Positions 16,316 through 23,976 of a DNA stretch of 64,000 nt are shown in pieces; the first letter of the stretch is position 1; every line of letters begins with the position of its first letter. Origin of the DNA: Udaeobacter sp963725505 (GTDB taxonomy: Bacteria; Verrucomicrobiota; Verrucomicrobiia; Chthoniobacterales; UBA10450); assembly GCA_963725505.1 (NCBI GenBank), contig CAVRYN010000005.1:682001-746000 (forward strand), written 5' to 3'. Made by a program: the position numbers and the translations under genes. Below the pieces are notes generated by a model. The model was not told the DNA's origin. It did no database searches and saw nothing but the letters and a program-made list of their open reading frames with translations.

Positions 16316-17663
16316 CCATCAGATTGCTCTTTCCTGTAAACGAGACAAAGTCAGAACGCTTTTGCGCTTCTGGAAACGAGGGATCTCGACCCGACGCCCA
16401 GAGTTTCTTACCATCGAGGTACGACCCAAATCGCTGACAATACGGCGCAAACGCACTGAGGACTTCTTCCGCAGAAGAACCAAACTGCGATAGATGATAT
16501 CGATGATTTCCAGATTGCCTCTGCACATGGCTCGCTATCAGCACACGCATGCGCTGCTCTGCCTCTCGCGACAACGACCAGCCAAAGTGACCATAGATTC
16601 GCCGGATCGCCGCGATCGGGTCACGGCAAATTTGGTCGTAGTCCAGGTCGCAGATTCGGTCGCTGGCCAGCCGATCGCGTTCGTTCAAAAATTTGTCCAT
16701 GGTTTCGGACCAATACTGGATTGCCTCGCGGTAAATCGTAAACGGATCGACCGCATCACTAAAGGCGCTGCGAAGGATTGTCATGAGACTCGATACTGAA
16801 GCCATCGCATTCACCGGTGTTCGGTGCGTCTGCACAAACAGCGCGTCCGGATAGACGGACAGCAATGCCGGCATGGCAAACATGTGAGTAGGCGCTTTCA
16901 ATATCCACCGGCGAGCAGCGCGCCGAAACTGCAGATGTTGAAGGAACCGGCGATGATATTGGTATGCAGGCCGCAAATCCTGTTGAAAAAACCAGGCGCG
17001 ATATGATGGCACGTAGTACATCGCATCGAATTGATCGCTCATAAACGTGGGAGTCATAAGGCTGACGCACTCCTGCTGAAGTTCTCCACCCACGGGATGC
17101 ACGTAACGGAACGTAGGCGCGAGCCAGTTGAAGAAATTACAACTCTGAGTCGCACGCTGAATTCGGCGTTTCTCATCAACGCGGGTAGGCGGCGATGGCG
17201 CCCTTACTTCCCACATGAGAGGAGATCGATGCTCGGGGTCCGCGGCGAGCAGACTGTGTAACACTGTGGTACCGCTGCGAGGCAACCCAACAATAAAGAG
17301 CGGTTCGCGGATTTCCTGCCATGCGATGTTGGGATGGAGCTGCCGGTCCCGTTCCATTTGTAAACGCGAGCACAACGTCTGCAAAACATCCGTCCTCAGA
17401 GCGATTTTCCCGATCAAATTGAGCCGTGCCTCGCTCTGGCAGGATTCGAGCAAGCGCGAAAGCGCTTCAAAAAAATCGCCCTCGCCGAAATCATCGAGGT
17501 CGCAGCGTCGCTTTGCAGTCTCGATCAAGTCAGCGGCAAACACCCGATTCGATGGAATTCGCGTTTTTTCCAGCAGTGCTCCGAATCCATTGAAAAGCCG
17601 AACAGGCAGAAGCGGACGGACCTGTTGGAGAGTAGTGGCAGACGTGTTCATTCGGTTAAGCAT
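16287..17663 (-). CDS. Sulfotransferase family protein
   Basis: 458 residues. PLFIVGLPRSGTTVLHSLLA (about residue 122) is the 5'-phosphosulfate-binding loop of PAPS-dependent sulfotransferases, and FVQTHRTPVNAMASVSSL matches the 3'-phosphate-binding segment. The C-terminal RHS-free tail is unremarkable. It heads the five-gene minus-strand operon, so a sulfated final product is a possibility. Aryl-polyene clusters do not normally carry a sulfotransferase, which makes the combination unusual. An internal ATG at 17651 is an alternative start. Confidence 0.85.
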   Translation of the reverse strand: MLNRMNTSATTLQQVRPLLPVRLFNGFGALLEKTRIPSNRVFAADLIETAKRRCDLDDFGEGDFFEALSRLLESCQSEARLNLIGKIALRTDVLQTLCSRLQMERDRQLHPNIAWQEIREPLFIVGLPRSGTTVLHSLLAADPEHRSPLMWEVRAPSPPTRVDEKRRIQRATQSCNFFNWLAPTFRYVHPVGGELQQECVSLMTPTFMSDQFDAMYYVPSYRAWFFQQDLRPAYQYHRRFLQHLQFRRAARRWILKAPTHMFAMPALLSVYPDALFVQTHRTPVNAMASVSSLMTILRSAFSDAVDPFTIYREAIQYWSETMDKFLNERDRLASDRICDLDYDQICRDPIAAIRRIYGHFGWSLSREAEQRMRVLIASHVQRQSGNHRYHLSQFGSSAEEVLSAFAPYCQRFGSYLDGKKLWASGRDPSFPEAQKRSDFVSFTGKSNLMGDGNFANDI

Positions 17664-17801
17664 CCAATAGTGCCAGCGGTCGCATTCGACCGCTATTGGA
17701 CTTTAGGACTATGCAAATGAGACTCAGAGCAGCAAGTCAAGCAGCGAATCGAAGCCACCTCCGCGGTTGCGCGCCGCGAGTAATCGCTTCATGATCTCGG
17801 T

Positions 17802-18278
17802 ATGCAAACGGAGAAAGCCACATTCGGCGCAGGCTGTTTCTGGGGAGTGGAAGAAACTTTCCGCAATTTGAAGGGCGTGTTGTCCACGGCGGCGGGATAC
17901 GCAGGCGGGACAAAGGAGAATCCAACGTATGAAGATGTCTGCACCGATAAGACCGGACACGCTGAGGCCGTAGAAGTGGAATTCGATCCGGCGCAGATCA
18001 GTTACGATCAACTTCTCGACGTTTTCTGGTCGAATCATAATCCGACCACCCTGAACCGGCAGGGACCTGATGTCGGAAAGCAATATCGCTCGGTAATTTT
18101 TTATCATTCGCCCGAACAAGAGGCAGCGGCCAAAGCTTCAAAGGAGAAATTGGCAAAGAGCGGCCGTTTCAATCGGCCGGTGGTGACGCAAATCGAACCT
18201 GCGCCGAAGTTCTGGCGTGCCGAAGAATATCACCAACGTTATCTGCAAAAACGCGGCCAGTCACATTGCGCGATCTGA
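17802..18278 (+). CDS. msrA: Peptide methionine (S)-S-oxide reductase
   Basis: 158 residues with the catalytic GCFWGVEE motif near residue 12 and the YAGG and WSNHNPTT family blocks. A C-terminal cysteine (QSHCAI) can serve as resolving residue. It repairs oxidised methionine in proteins using thioredoxin. It is divergent from the sulfotransferase operon. No MsrB domain is fused. Confidence 0.95.
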   Translation: MQTEKATFGAGCFWGVEETFRNLKGVLSTAAGYAGGTKENPTYEDVCTDKTGHAEAVEVEFDPAQISYDQLLDVFWSNHNPTTLNRQGPDVGKQYRSVIFYHSPEQEAAAKASKEKLAKSGRFNRPVVTQIEPAPKFWRAEEYHQRYLQKRGQSHCAI

Positions 18279-18286
18279 TGCAGCCT

Positions 18287-18368
18287 GTGAACAGTGATCG
18301 GTGAACGGTGATCAGACCCGAATCTTGCAAACCGCTTACTGATTACTGATCACAGTTCACTGATCACC
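18287..18368. repeat. GTGAACAGTGATCGGTGA...TCACAGTTCACTGATCACC inverted repeat
   Basis: Inverted arms built from GTGATC and GTGAAC words flank a centre of about 20 bp. Related words occur at 1926-2016. It fills the msrA-pgl gap. Confidence 0.7.
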
Positions 18369-18385
18369 TTGTTGCAATCGCCTCG

Positions 18386-19084
18386 ATGAAAACTGATCCC
18401 CAGGTGATTCGAACCAAAAATTTCGCTGCCGATGCGGCGGACTTCATTCTTGGACGGGCGCGCCAGGCTATTGGCGAACGCAATGAATTCCGGATTGCGC
18501 TCTCGGGCGGGAACACTCCGCGGCCGGTTTACGCCCAGCTTGCTGCGGTCGCGAATGATCTGCCGTGGGACTTGGTTCGTTTTACCTTTGGAGACGAGCG
18601 CTGCGTGCAACCGGACGATCCAGAGAGCAACTTCAGGATGGCGCGCGAAACTCTTCTCGCGCCTGCTGGGGTTCCTGAAAAGTCGATCTTGCGGATGCGC
18701 GGCGAAATTGACCCGCAAATCGCGGCGCAGGAGTACGAAGACCAATTGGATCGCATCGCCAGCGAGCGCGGTGAATCAATTTATCGGCACGACCTGATCC
18801 TTCTAGGCCTGGGTGATGACGGGCATACGGCGTCGCTTTTTCCCGGGACCGCCGCATTGGAAGAGACGATGCGGCGGGTCGTGGCAAATTTTGTTCCCAA
18901 GTTGAACGCCTGGCGATTGACATTCACATTTCCGCTCATCAATCACGCGCGGCATGTTTGTTTTTTGGTGAACGCTAACAAACAGGCGAAGTTGATTGAT
19001 CGCGTGATCAAGGGCGATCCGCAGTTTCCCGCTTCGCGCGTGAACCCAACCGCCGGAGAGCTCACATGGATTATCGGGGAATGA
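18386..19084 (+). CDS. pgl: 6-phosphogluconolactonase
   Basis: 232 residues. IALSGGNTPRPVY near the N-terminus, TFGDERCVQPDDPESNFRM in the middle and LGLGDDGHTASLFPG are the SugarP isomerase-like/DevB motifs. It hydrolyses 6-phosphogluconolactone in the oxidative pentose phosphate pathway. zwf and gnd are not in the window. Confidence 0.93.
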   Translation: MKTDPQVIRTKNFAADAADFILGRARQAIGERNEFRIALSGGNTPRPVYAQLAAVANDLPWDLVRFTFGDERCVQPDDPESNFRMARETLLAPAGVPEKSILRMRGEIDPQIAAQEYEDQLDRIASERGESIYRHDLILLGLGDDGHTASLFPGTAALEETMRRVVANFVPKLNAWRLTFTFPLINHARHVCFLVNANKQAKLIDRVIKGDPQFPASRVNPTAGELTWIIGE

Positions 19085-19105
19085 CTTCACCCAATTTTTC
19101 GCGTG

Positions 19106-19221
19106 GTCATCCCGAACGAAGTGAGGGACCTCGCACAGACGCGGTTGAGATTTTGCTGAAGGAAGACGATCAAAGCTCCGATTGTGAGATCGTTCTCCCG
19201 CGACTGCGGGATCAGGATGAC
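19106..19221. repeat. GTCATCCCGAAC...ATCAGGATGAC element, third copy
   Basis: It begins GTCATCCCGAACGAAGTG and ends CGGGATCAGGATGAC, with GAGGGACCTCGC and GTGAGATCGTTC as the inner pair. It is the same family as 5295 and 11463. Confidence 0.75.
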
Positions 19222-19263
19222 AGATTGTTGCGGATGTAGTGTTGGCACGATCTGACGACCGCA

Positions 19264-20328
19264 ATGATTACGCCACGCACGATCATTGTTACGGGCTCGG
19301 CCGGACTAATCGGCTCGGAAACAGTCAAGCGCTTCGCCGGCGAGGGCGCGCGCGTGATCGGCATCGATAACGACATGCGAGCAGAATTTTTCGGCGCCGA
19401 AGCTTCGACAAAAAAAACGCGCGACGATTTGATCGCGAATGTTCGCGGTTACGAACATCACGATGTGGATATTCGGGACGCCGCCGCGGTGATGGAGCTG
19501 TTCAAACGGCATCGCGGCTCCATTGACGCGATTGTGCACACCGCGTCGCAACCGTCACACGACTGGGCAGCGCGCGATCCGCAGACCGATTTTACTGTCA
19601 ACGCGAATGGCACGCTGAACCTACTGGAGGCCGCAAGAAAGTTTTCTCCCGAGGCGCCATTCATCTTTACATCCACTAACAAAGTCTATGGCGACACACC
19701 GAATCGCCTTCCGCTGCGCGAACTGGAGAAACGCTGGGAAATTGAGCCGGGGCACGAGTATGAGCCTGGCATTTCCGAAACGATGAGCATCGATTACACT
19801 AAGCATTCCCTCTTTGGCGCGTCCAAGGTCGCCGCGGACATTCTCGTTCAGGAATACGGGCGATATTTCGGAATGCCGACGGTTTCTTTCCGCGGCGGTT
19901 GTCTTACGGGACCTGCGCATGCTGGAACGGAGCTGCACGGTTTCCTTTCATATCTGATGATCTGCACCGTGAGCGGCAGGCCTTACCGTATTTTTGGATA
20001 CAAAGGCAAACAGGTCCGCGACAACATCCACAGCTTCGACCTGGTCGAAACATTCGTGGAGTTCATTCGCGCGCCGCGCGCCGGGGAAGTTTACAACATC
20101 GGCGGGAGCCGGCATAGCAACTGTTCCATGCTCGAGGCCATCGAGATGTGCGAAGAGATCAGCGGCAAAAAATTAACCTGGACCTATGAGGAAACCAACC
20201 GCATCGGCGATCACATCTGGTGGATCAGCGACGTGCGAAAGTTTCAGTCGCATTATCCAGAACTGGAAGTTTCGCTACGGGATGCGCGAAATTCTCGAAG
20301 AGATTCATCGCCGCGCGTTGCAGGATGA
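19264..20328 (+). CDS. NAD-dependent sugar epimerase, CDP-paratose 2-epimerase-like
   Basis: The N-terminal GSAGLIGSETV loop binds NAD, and the SIDYTKHSLFGASK segment carries the catalytic Y-x-x-x-K. FRGGCLTGPAHAGTELHGF is characteristic of the RfbE/tyvelose-epimerase branch of the extended short-chain dehydrogenases. Near the C-terminus the frame breaks: after HYP (about 20264) the expected NWKFRYGMREILEEIHRR is in the +1 frame, repaired by removing one G. The shifted frame runs into a 150-bp repeat that starts at 20330. It probably makes a dideoxy- or related nucleotide sugar for surface polysaccharide; no partner genes are adjacent. Confidence 0.85.
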   Translation: MITPRTIIVTGSAGLIGSETVKRFAGEGARVIGIDNDMRAEFFGAEASTKKTRDDLIANVRGYEHHDVDIRDAAAVMELFKRHRGSIDAIVHTASQPSHDWAARDPQTDFTVNANGTLNLLEAARKFSPEAPFIFTSTNKVYGDTPNRLPLRELEKRWEIEPGHEYEPGISETMSIDYTKHSLFGASKVAADILVQEYGRYFGMPTVSFRGGCLTGPAHAGTELHGFLSYLMICTVSGRPYRIFGYKGKQVRDNIHSFDLVETFVEFIRAPRAGEVYNIGGSRHSNCSMLEAIEMCEEISGKKLTWTYEETNRIGDHIWWISDVRKFQSHYPELEVSLRDARNSRRDSSPRVAG

Positions 20329-20329
20329 T

Positions 20330-20478
20330 TGGGTAGCGCACGCGTCCCGCGTGTTGGTTTCGGCGTCGCGCCGAAACAATCTTTCTCGACGCGTACGATG
20401 TTCGGGTGAGGCGAGCGTATGGAAGAGTCCGTGATCGCGAGACGCGATCACCAGCACGCGAGACGCGCGCGCTACCCA
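20330..20478. repeat. 150-bp TGGGTAGCGCACGCG...GCGCTACCCA element, copy 1
   Basis: Terminal inverted repeats (TGGGTAGCGCACGCGTC / GACGCG...GCGCTACCCA) enclose hairpin TTTCGGCGTCGCGCCGAAA on one side and GTGATCGCGAGACGCGATCAC on the other. Other copies are at 27059-27208 (opposite orientation) and 51396-51544. No coding capacity; MITE- or BIME-like. Confidence 0.85.
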
Positions 20479-20514
20479 TCAACGTTGTAACGTACATGTA
20501 ACGTTGCAACTCGC

Positions 20515-20931
20515 TCAATACTCTTCGCCTTCGTCTTCTCTGGGCGCCGCGACGCGATCGTGCACGGCGTAGGCATGCAGCATTACCGCGCCGAGGTAAA
20601 AGAAAAAGAGACCGAGACCCCACCCGGCAGACGCGATGGCGGCCAGGAACACAAAGATCCCGACAGGAACCGCGCCAACCATCCAGAGAAAGCCCGCCAG
20701 GATATGTCCCTTGTAAATGTGTCCCAATCCCGGAATGATACTGAACATAACCGCCACTGCGTCGCTTGCTTTGCCTTCCGCAGTTTGTTCAGTCGCGCCA
20801 CGCGTCCAATCGCACCGGTCGCAGCTTTGCGCGTCTTTTGGCAGGAGATGTCCACAGTACGGGCAGGGCATTTTATCTCCTGCGCCCGGTTCGGGCCGAG
20901 TTGCCGGTGCGTCCGTGTACTCTACCTTCAT
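20515..20931 (-). CDS. Zinc-ribbon membrane protein
   Basis: 138 residues from ATG 20931. A C-P-Y-C-x9-C-D-R-C zinc ribbon (about residues 22-38) precedes two or three hydrophobic segments (AVAVMFSIIPGLGHIYKGH, FLWMVGAVPVGIFVFLAAIA, GLGLFFFYLGAVMLHAYA). The PGLGHIYKGH segment resembles TM2-type domains. The C-terminus is acidic. Function unknown; the longer frame from 20991 runs into a repeat. Confidence 0.7.
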   Translation of the reverse strand: MKVEYTDAPATRPEPGAGDKMPCPYCGHLLPKDAQSCDRCDWTRGATEQTAEGKASDAVAVMFSIIPGLGHIYKGHILAGFLWMVGAVPVGIFVFLAAIASAGWGLGLFFFYLGAVMLHAYAVHDRVAAPREDEGEEY

Positions 20932-21029
20932 TTCAACCGTTGAAGGTTCACAAGCCGCGCAGAATTCGTCAAGAAAAACGAAGAGAACCACGGATTACAC
21001 GGATAACGCGGATGGTTCATAAGGATAGT

Positions 21030-21149
21030 ACCCGCGAAACACGCGAATAAACGCGAATAGGAAGCAAAGAATTCGATGCGCCACTTCGCGAAGCTTTGGC
21101 AGCACGAAACCTCTCCCAATATTCGTGTCAATTCGCGTGATTCGCGGGC
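21030..21149. repeat. CCCGCGAAACACGCGAA...TTCGCGTGATTCGCGGG element
   Basis: Inverted arms CCCGCGAAACACGCGAAT and ATTCGCGTGATTCGCGGG about 80 bp apart. A separate ACCACGGATTACACGGAT word lies just before at 20987-21004. The GGCGTCTGACAC...CGCCCTAC half-element follows at 21193-21215, directly in front of the Nif3-like gene. Confidence 0.75.
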
Positions 21150-21225
21150 AGAAATCCTATCCGGCATTTGTAAACCTGCTGCAATTCGGGTTGGCGTCTG
21201 ACACATACGCCCTACAGTTCCAGCA

Positions 21226-21981
21226 ATGGCTTCACTTACGGAGATCATCAGCTACACGGACCGCTTCCTGCGCATTCGCGACGTGGGTGATTGGGACAAC
21301 GCGCTTAATGGTCTCCAGATTGAAAATTCAGGACGGGTCACGCGGCTCGGCGCGTCAGTCGATGTTTCGACGCGCGTTTTGACCGAGGCCGCAAAGAAAA
21401 GAGTCGATCTTTTGATCGTCCATCACGGTTTGTTCTGGTCCGGCTTGCAACCGGTGAGAAACGCGTTGCGCCGGCAACTGCAGCTTGTCTTTGAAAACGA
21501 TATCGCGCTTTACAGCGCGCATCTTCCCCTGGATATCCATCCGAAAGTTGGCAACAACGCGCAGCTCGTCGCCGCGCTTGGACTCAGGTCGGCACAACCA
21601 TTTCTGGAGGAAAAAGGTCAGCCGATCGGCCTGAAAGTGCGCGCGTCGATGCCGCGCAGCGAACTCGTTCGTAAATTGCGGGGAGCATTGAACGGCCCGG
21701 TGAAAATTTTCGATTTTGGCCCGAAGCAAACGCGCACGATCGGCATTGTGACCGGTGGCGCGGGCTCGGAGATCTACCGGGTCGCGCACGAAAACATCGA
21801 CACCTTTATCACAGGCGAAGCTCCGCACTGGGCGGCTGTGGCGGCCGAAGAGCTTGGCATGAATCTTCTGCTCGGCGGACATTACGCCACTGAGGTCTTC
21901 GGTGTAAAAGCGCTGGCTGCGCATTTGTCCAGGCGATTCAAAATTCCCAGCGAATTTATCGATTGCCCGAGCGGGTTGTAG
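21226..21981 (+). CDS. Nif3-like dinuclear metal centre protein (DUF34)
   Basis: 251 residues. Metal-binding motifs are visible: LLIVHHGLFW (HHG), SAHLPLDIH, and near the C-terminus LLGGHYATEVFG. These build the two-metal site of the hexameric DUF34/Nif3 family. The family is widespread; proposed links to GTP cyclohydrolase-type activity and metal homeostasis are not settled. Length is that of the short bacterial form without the inserted PII-like domain. Confidence 0.92.
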   Translation: MASLTEIISYTDRFLRIRDVGDWDNALNGLQIENSGRVTRLGASVDVSTRVLTEAAKKRVDLLIVHHGLFWSGLQPVRNALRRQLQLVFENDIALYSAHLPLDIHPKVGNNAQLVAALGLRSAQPFLEEKGQPIGLKVRASMPRSELVRKLRGALNGPVKIFDFGPKQTRTIGIVTGGAGSEIYRVAHENIDTFITGEAPHWAAVAAEELGMNLLLGGHYATEVFGVKALAAHLSRRFKIPSEFIDCPSGL

Positions 21982-22010
21982 TGTGCGCTGTCCTCAGCGC
22001 GGTCGTTATT

Positions 22011-22146
22011 GTAGGGCGTCTGTGTCAGACGCCAATCCCCAAAATTGCCCCGGCGTTTCGCAGAGCCGAGCCGCGGGGACGCGAGCGAGACAGACGGGAA
22101 GCCCGAATGGGCGAGAGAGCGGGAGCGAACGAGTCAAACGCCCTAC
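22011..22146. repeat. GTAGGGCGTCTGTGTCAGACGCC...GCCCTAC element
   Basis: The outer GTAGGGCGT...ACGCCCTAC pair encloses a CGTCTGTGTCAGACG hairpin and a longer region with GACAGACGGGAAGCCC and GCGAACGAGTCAAACGCC. The same internal words recur at 23758-23852. It occupies about half the 270 bp gap before the response regulator gene. Confidence 0.75.
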
Positions 22147-22254
22147 AAAATCCGGCCATCAGATGAATTGGTCCCAGTCCCAAAAACCTTTTATTCTAAA
22201 TGCTTGACATGAGGGCCGCTTCAATGGCAAAAAGCGCCAATTCTCCGCACAGCC

Positions 22255-22998
22255 ATGTCGGACCCGGTCAAGAATCCGGTTAGAACACGCATCCTGATTT
22301 TGGAGGAGCATCCGCTGCTTCGCTACGGGATCAGGGATTATCTCAATTCTCAGCCGGATATGATTGTCTGCGGGGAAGCGGACAACATTCGGGATGCGCG
22401 CAACAAGATCGCCGAATGCAAGCCTCAGTTGCTGGTGACCGCCCTGCGCCTGGGCGCCGGCGACAGCTTGGAATTCGTGAAGGCGCTCAAGGCACAACAA
22501 CCCGGTCTGCTGATCCTTGTCTATTCTGCGTTTGAGGAAACAATCTTCGCAGAGCGCGCCCTGCGCGCGGGCGCAGACGGTTACATGATGAAAAGCGCGC
22601 CCGCGGAAGAGCTGTTGGCCGCTATTCGCGAAGTTCTGGCTGGCAGCATTTACGTCAGCAGGGACGTGGCGATGCGCGCCTTTAAAAAATCGTTGGAGTC
22701 GCGTGCAGAGGCGCGTTCGGCGCGTCCTACGATTGGCATTGAAAGTCTATCCGATCGCGAAATGCACATTTTCAATTTGTTAGGCTCGGGGCTTCGTAAC
22801 CGGCAAATAGCTCAGTCGCTAAGCCTGAGTGTAAAAACCATCGAGACCCATCGCGAGAATATCAAACACAAGCTCGGTCTGAAATGCAGCCGGGATCTGA
22901 TTGAGTTGGCCACGAAATACGTAGAGGTAACTTTTTTGCCACCGGCGAGCATACTTGGCAAAGGCAAAAAGAAGGTCGTCCGTTTCTCCGCCGCGTAG
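22255..22998 (+). CDS. NarL/FixJ-type response regulator with atypical receiver
   Basis: 247 residues. A receiver-like domain (about residues 10-125) is followed by a LuxR-type helix-turn-helix (ESLSDREMHIFNLLGSGLRN, then SLSVKTIETHRENIKHKLGL). The acidic pair (LEEHP), the Ser (VYSAF) and the Lys (MMKSAP) are kept. However, the strand that should carry the phosphorylated Asp reads LLVTALRLGAGD, with Ala at the expected Asp position. It may be a phosphorylation-independent DNA-binding regulator. No sensor kinase is adjacent. Confidence 0.88.
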   Translation: MSDPVKNPVRTRILILEEHPLLRYGIRDYLNSQPDMIVCGEADNIRDARNKIAECKPQLLVTALRLGAGDSLEFVKALKAQQPGLLILVYSAFEETIFAERALRAGADGYMMKSAPAEELLAAIREVLAGSIYVSRDVAMRAFKKSLESRAEARSARPTIGIESLSDREMHIFNLLGSGLRNRQIAQSLSLSVKTIETHRENIKHKLGLKCSRDLIELATKYVEVTFLPPASILGKGKKKVVRFSAA

Positions 22999-23004
22999 CC
23001 GGTT

Positions 23005-23159
23005 AAACCACGAATGGACACGAATGACACGAACAAAAGAATGAGAACCACGGATTACACGGATATCACGGATTGGGGAGCGCGCTTTGCTATTCCCGAC
23101 CATTCGTGACATCCGTGTGATCCGTGGTCGTCTTCCTTTATTCGTGTGCATTCGTGGTT
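23005..23159. repeat. Nested double inverted repeat (cacgaat / cacggat)
   Basis: The outer arms AACCACGAATGGACACGAAT and ATTCGTGTGCATTCGTGGTT enclose inner arms ACCACGGATTACACGGAT and ATCCGTGTGATCCGTGGT. Both arms are near perfect over about 155 bp. It is the most complete member of the family seen at 13751 and 21030. Confidence 0.85.
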
Positions 23160-23976
23160 AGCCTCACCTAAGAGCGTTTTCACAACGCGAAAAGCGGCAC
23201 CGCTTGTTCACCACTGTTCACAAATCCCCCTAAGGGAATTTAACCTGAAAGATCAGGAAGCATTCCTTACCTGAAAGCCGGCATTTTTTCTTTACAAGCG
23301 GTTTTAGGACAACAACACTCAGCGCCTTACTTTGGATACGCGCGTCCTCGAATTACATCGCCAATCCGTTCGATTTTCTGGCAAACGCCACGAATCGTCG
23401 TCGCGCGCAAGATTCCCCAGCAGCGGCTGTCCCCCCCAGCACGCTGTAGGTCGCCGCGGCGACCAGATCCCTGCAGGGCGTTCGCCGCGGCGAACGCCTG
23501 GCCTGCCATGATTCGGTGCTTGATTGCGTACGACCAAGGTCCCATAGACAGCCCCTCCGACATGGCTGAAGATGGCCGCTTTCAATGATGTCAACTGCGC
23601 ATCATCCACACAAACGCCCTGACAGTCGCCAGACGCCAACGCCTAACAATTCCCCCTTTTAGAGCTGTTCCCCCCAGACCTCCAGAACGCCCTAACAAAT
23701 CCCTACCAGCGCGATTCTGTCTAAACCTCCGTGTCCTCTGTGGTGAGGGCTGAATTCGGCGTCTGGCACAGCGGAGCGGCGGGGACGCCAGCGACACAGA
23801 CGGGAAGGCCGCAGGCCGAGTAAGCCGGAGCGAGCGAGTCAAACGCCTTTACAACAGCATCCGTGTCATCCGCGTAATTCGTGGTTAATCCCATTGGATT
23901 CGTGCCTATTGGTGTCCATTCGTAGTTAGAAGTTTTTGCTTTCGTAAATCGGCGTGACGCTGTTCTTTGTTCGCCG
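23160..23976. other. Gene-poor, repeat-rich interval before murJ
   Basis: I see no convincing gene here. It holds a twin hairpin at 23445-23500 (GGTCGCCGCGGCGACC and GGCGTTCGCCGCGGCGAACG), a GGCGTCTGGCACAG...AAACGCCTTTAC element at 23758-23852 and a run of ATTCGTGG/GTGTCCATTCG words near 23870-23930. Minus-strand open frames of 78 and 106 codons around 23320-23640 read through the hairpins and look like chance. Confidence 0.6.

Noticed and set aside
23319..23639. Minus-strand ORFs of 78 and 106 codons
   Set aside because: They overlap each other in different frames and read through twin hairpins, with no recognisable domain.
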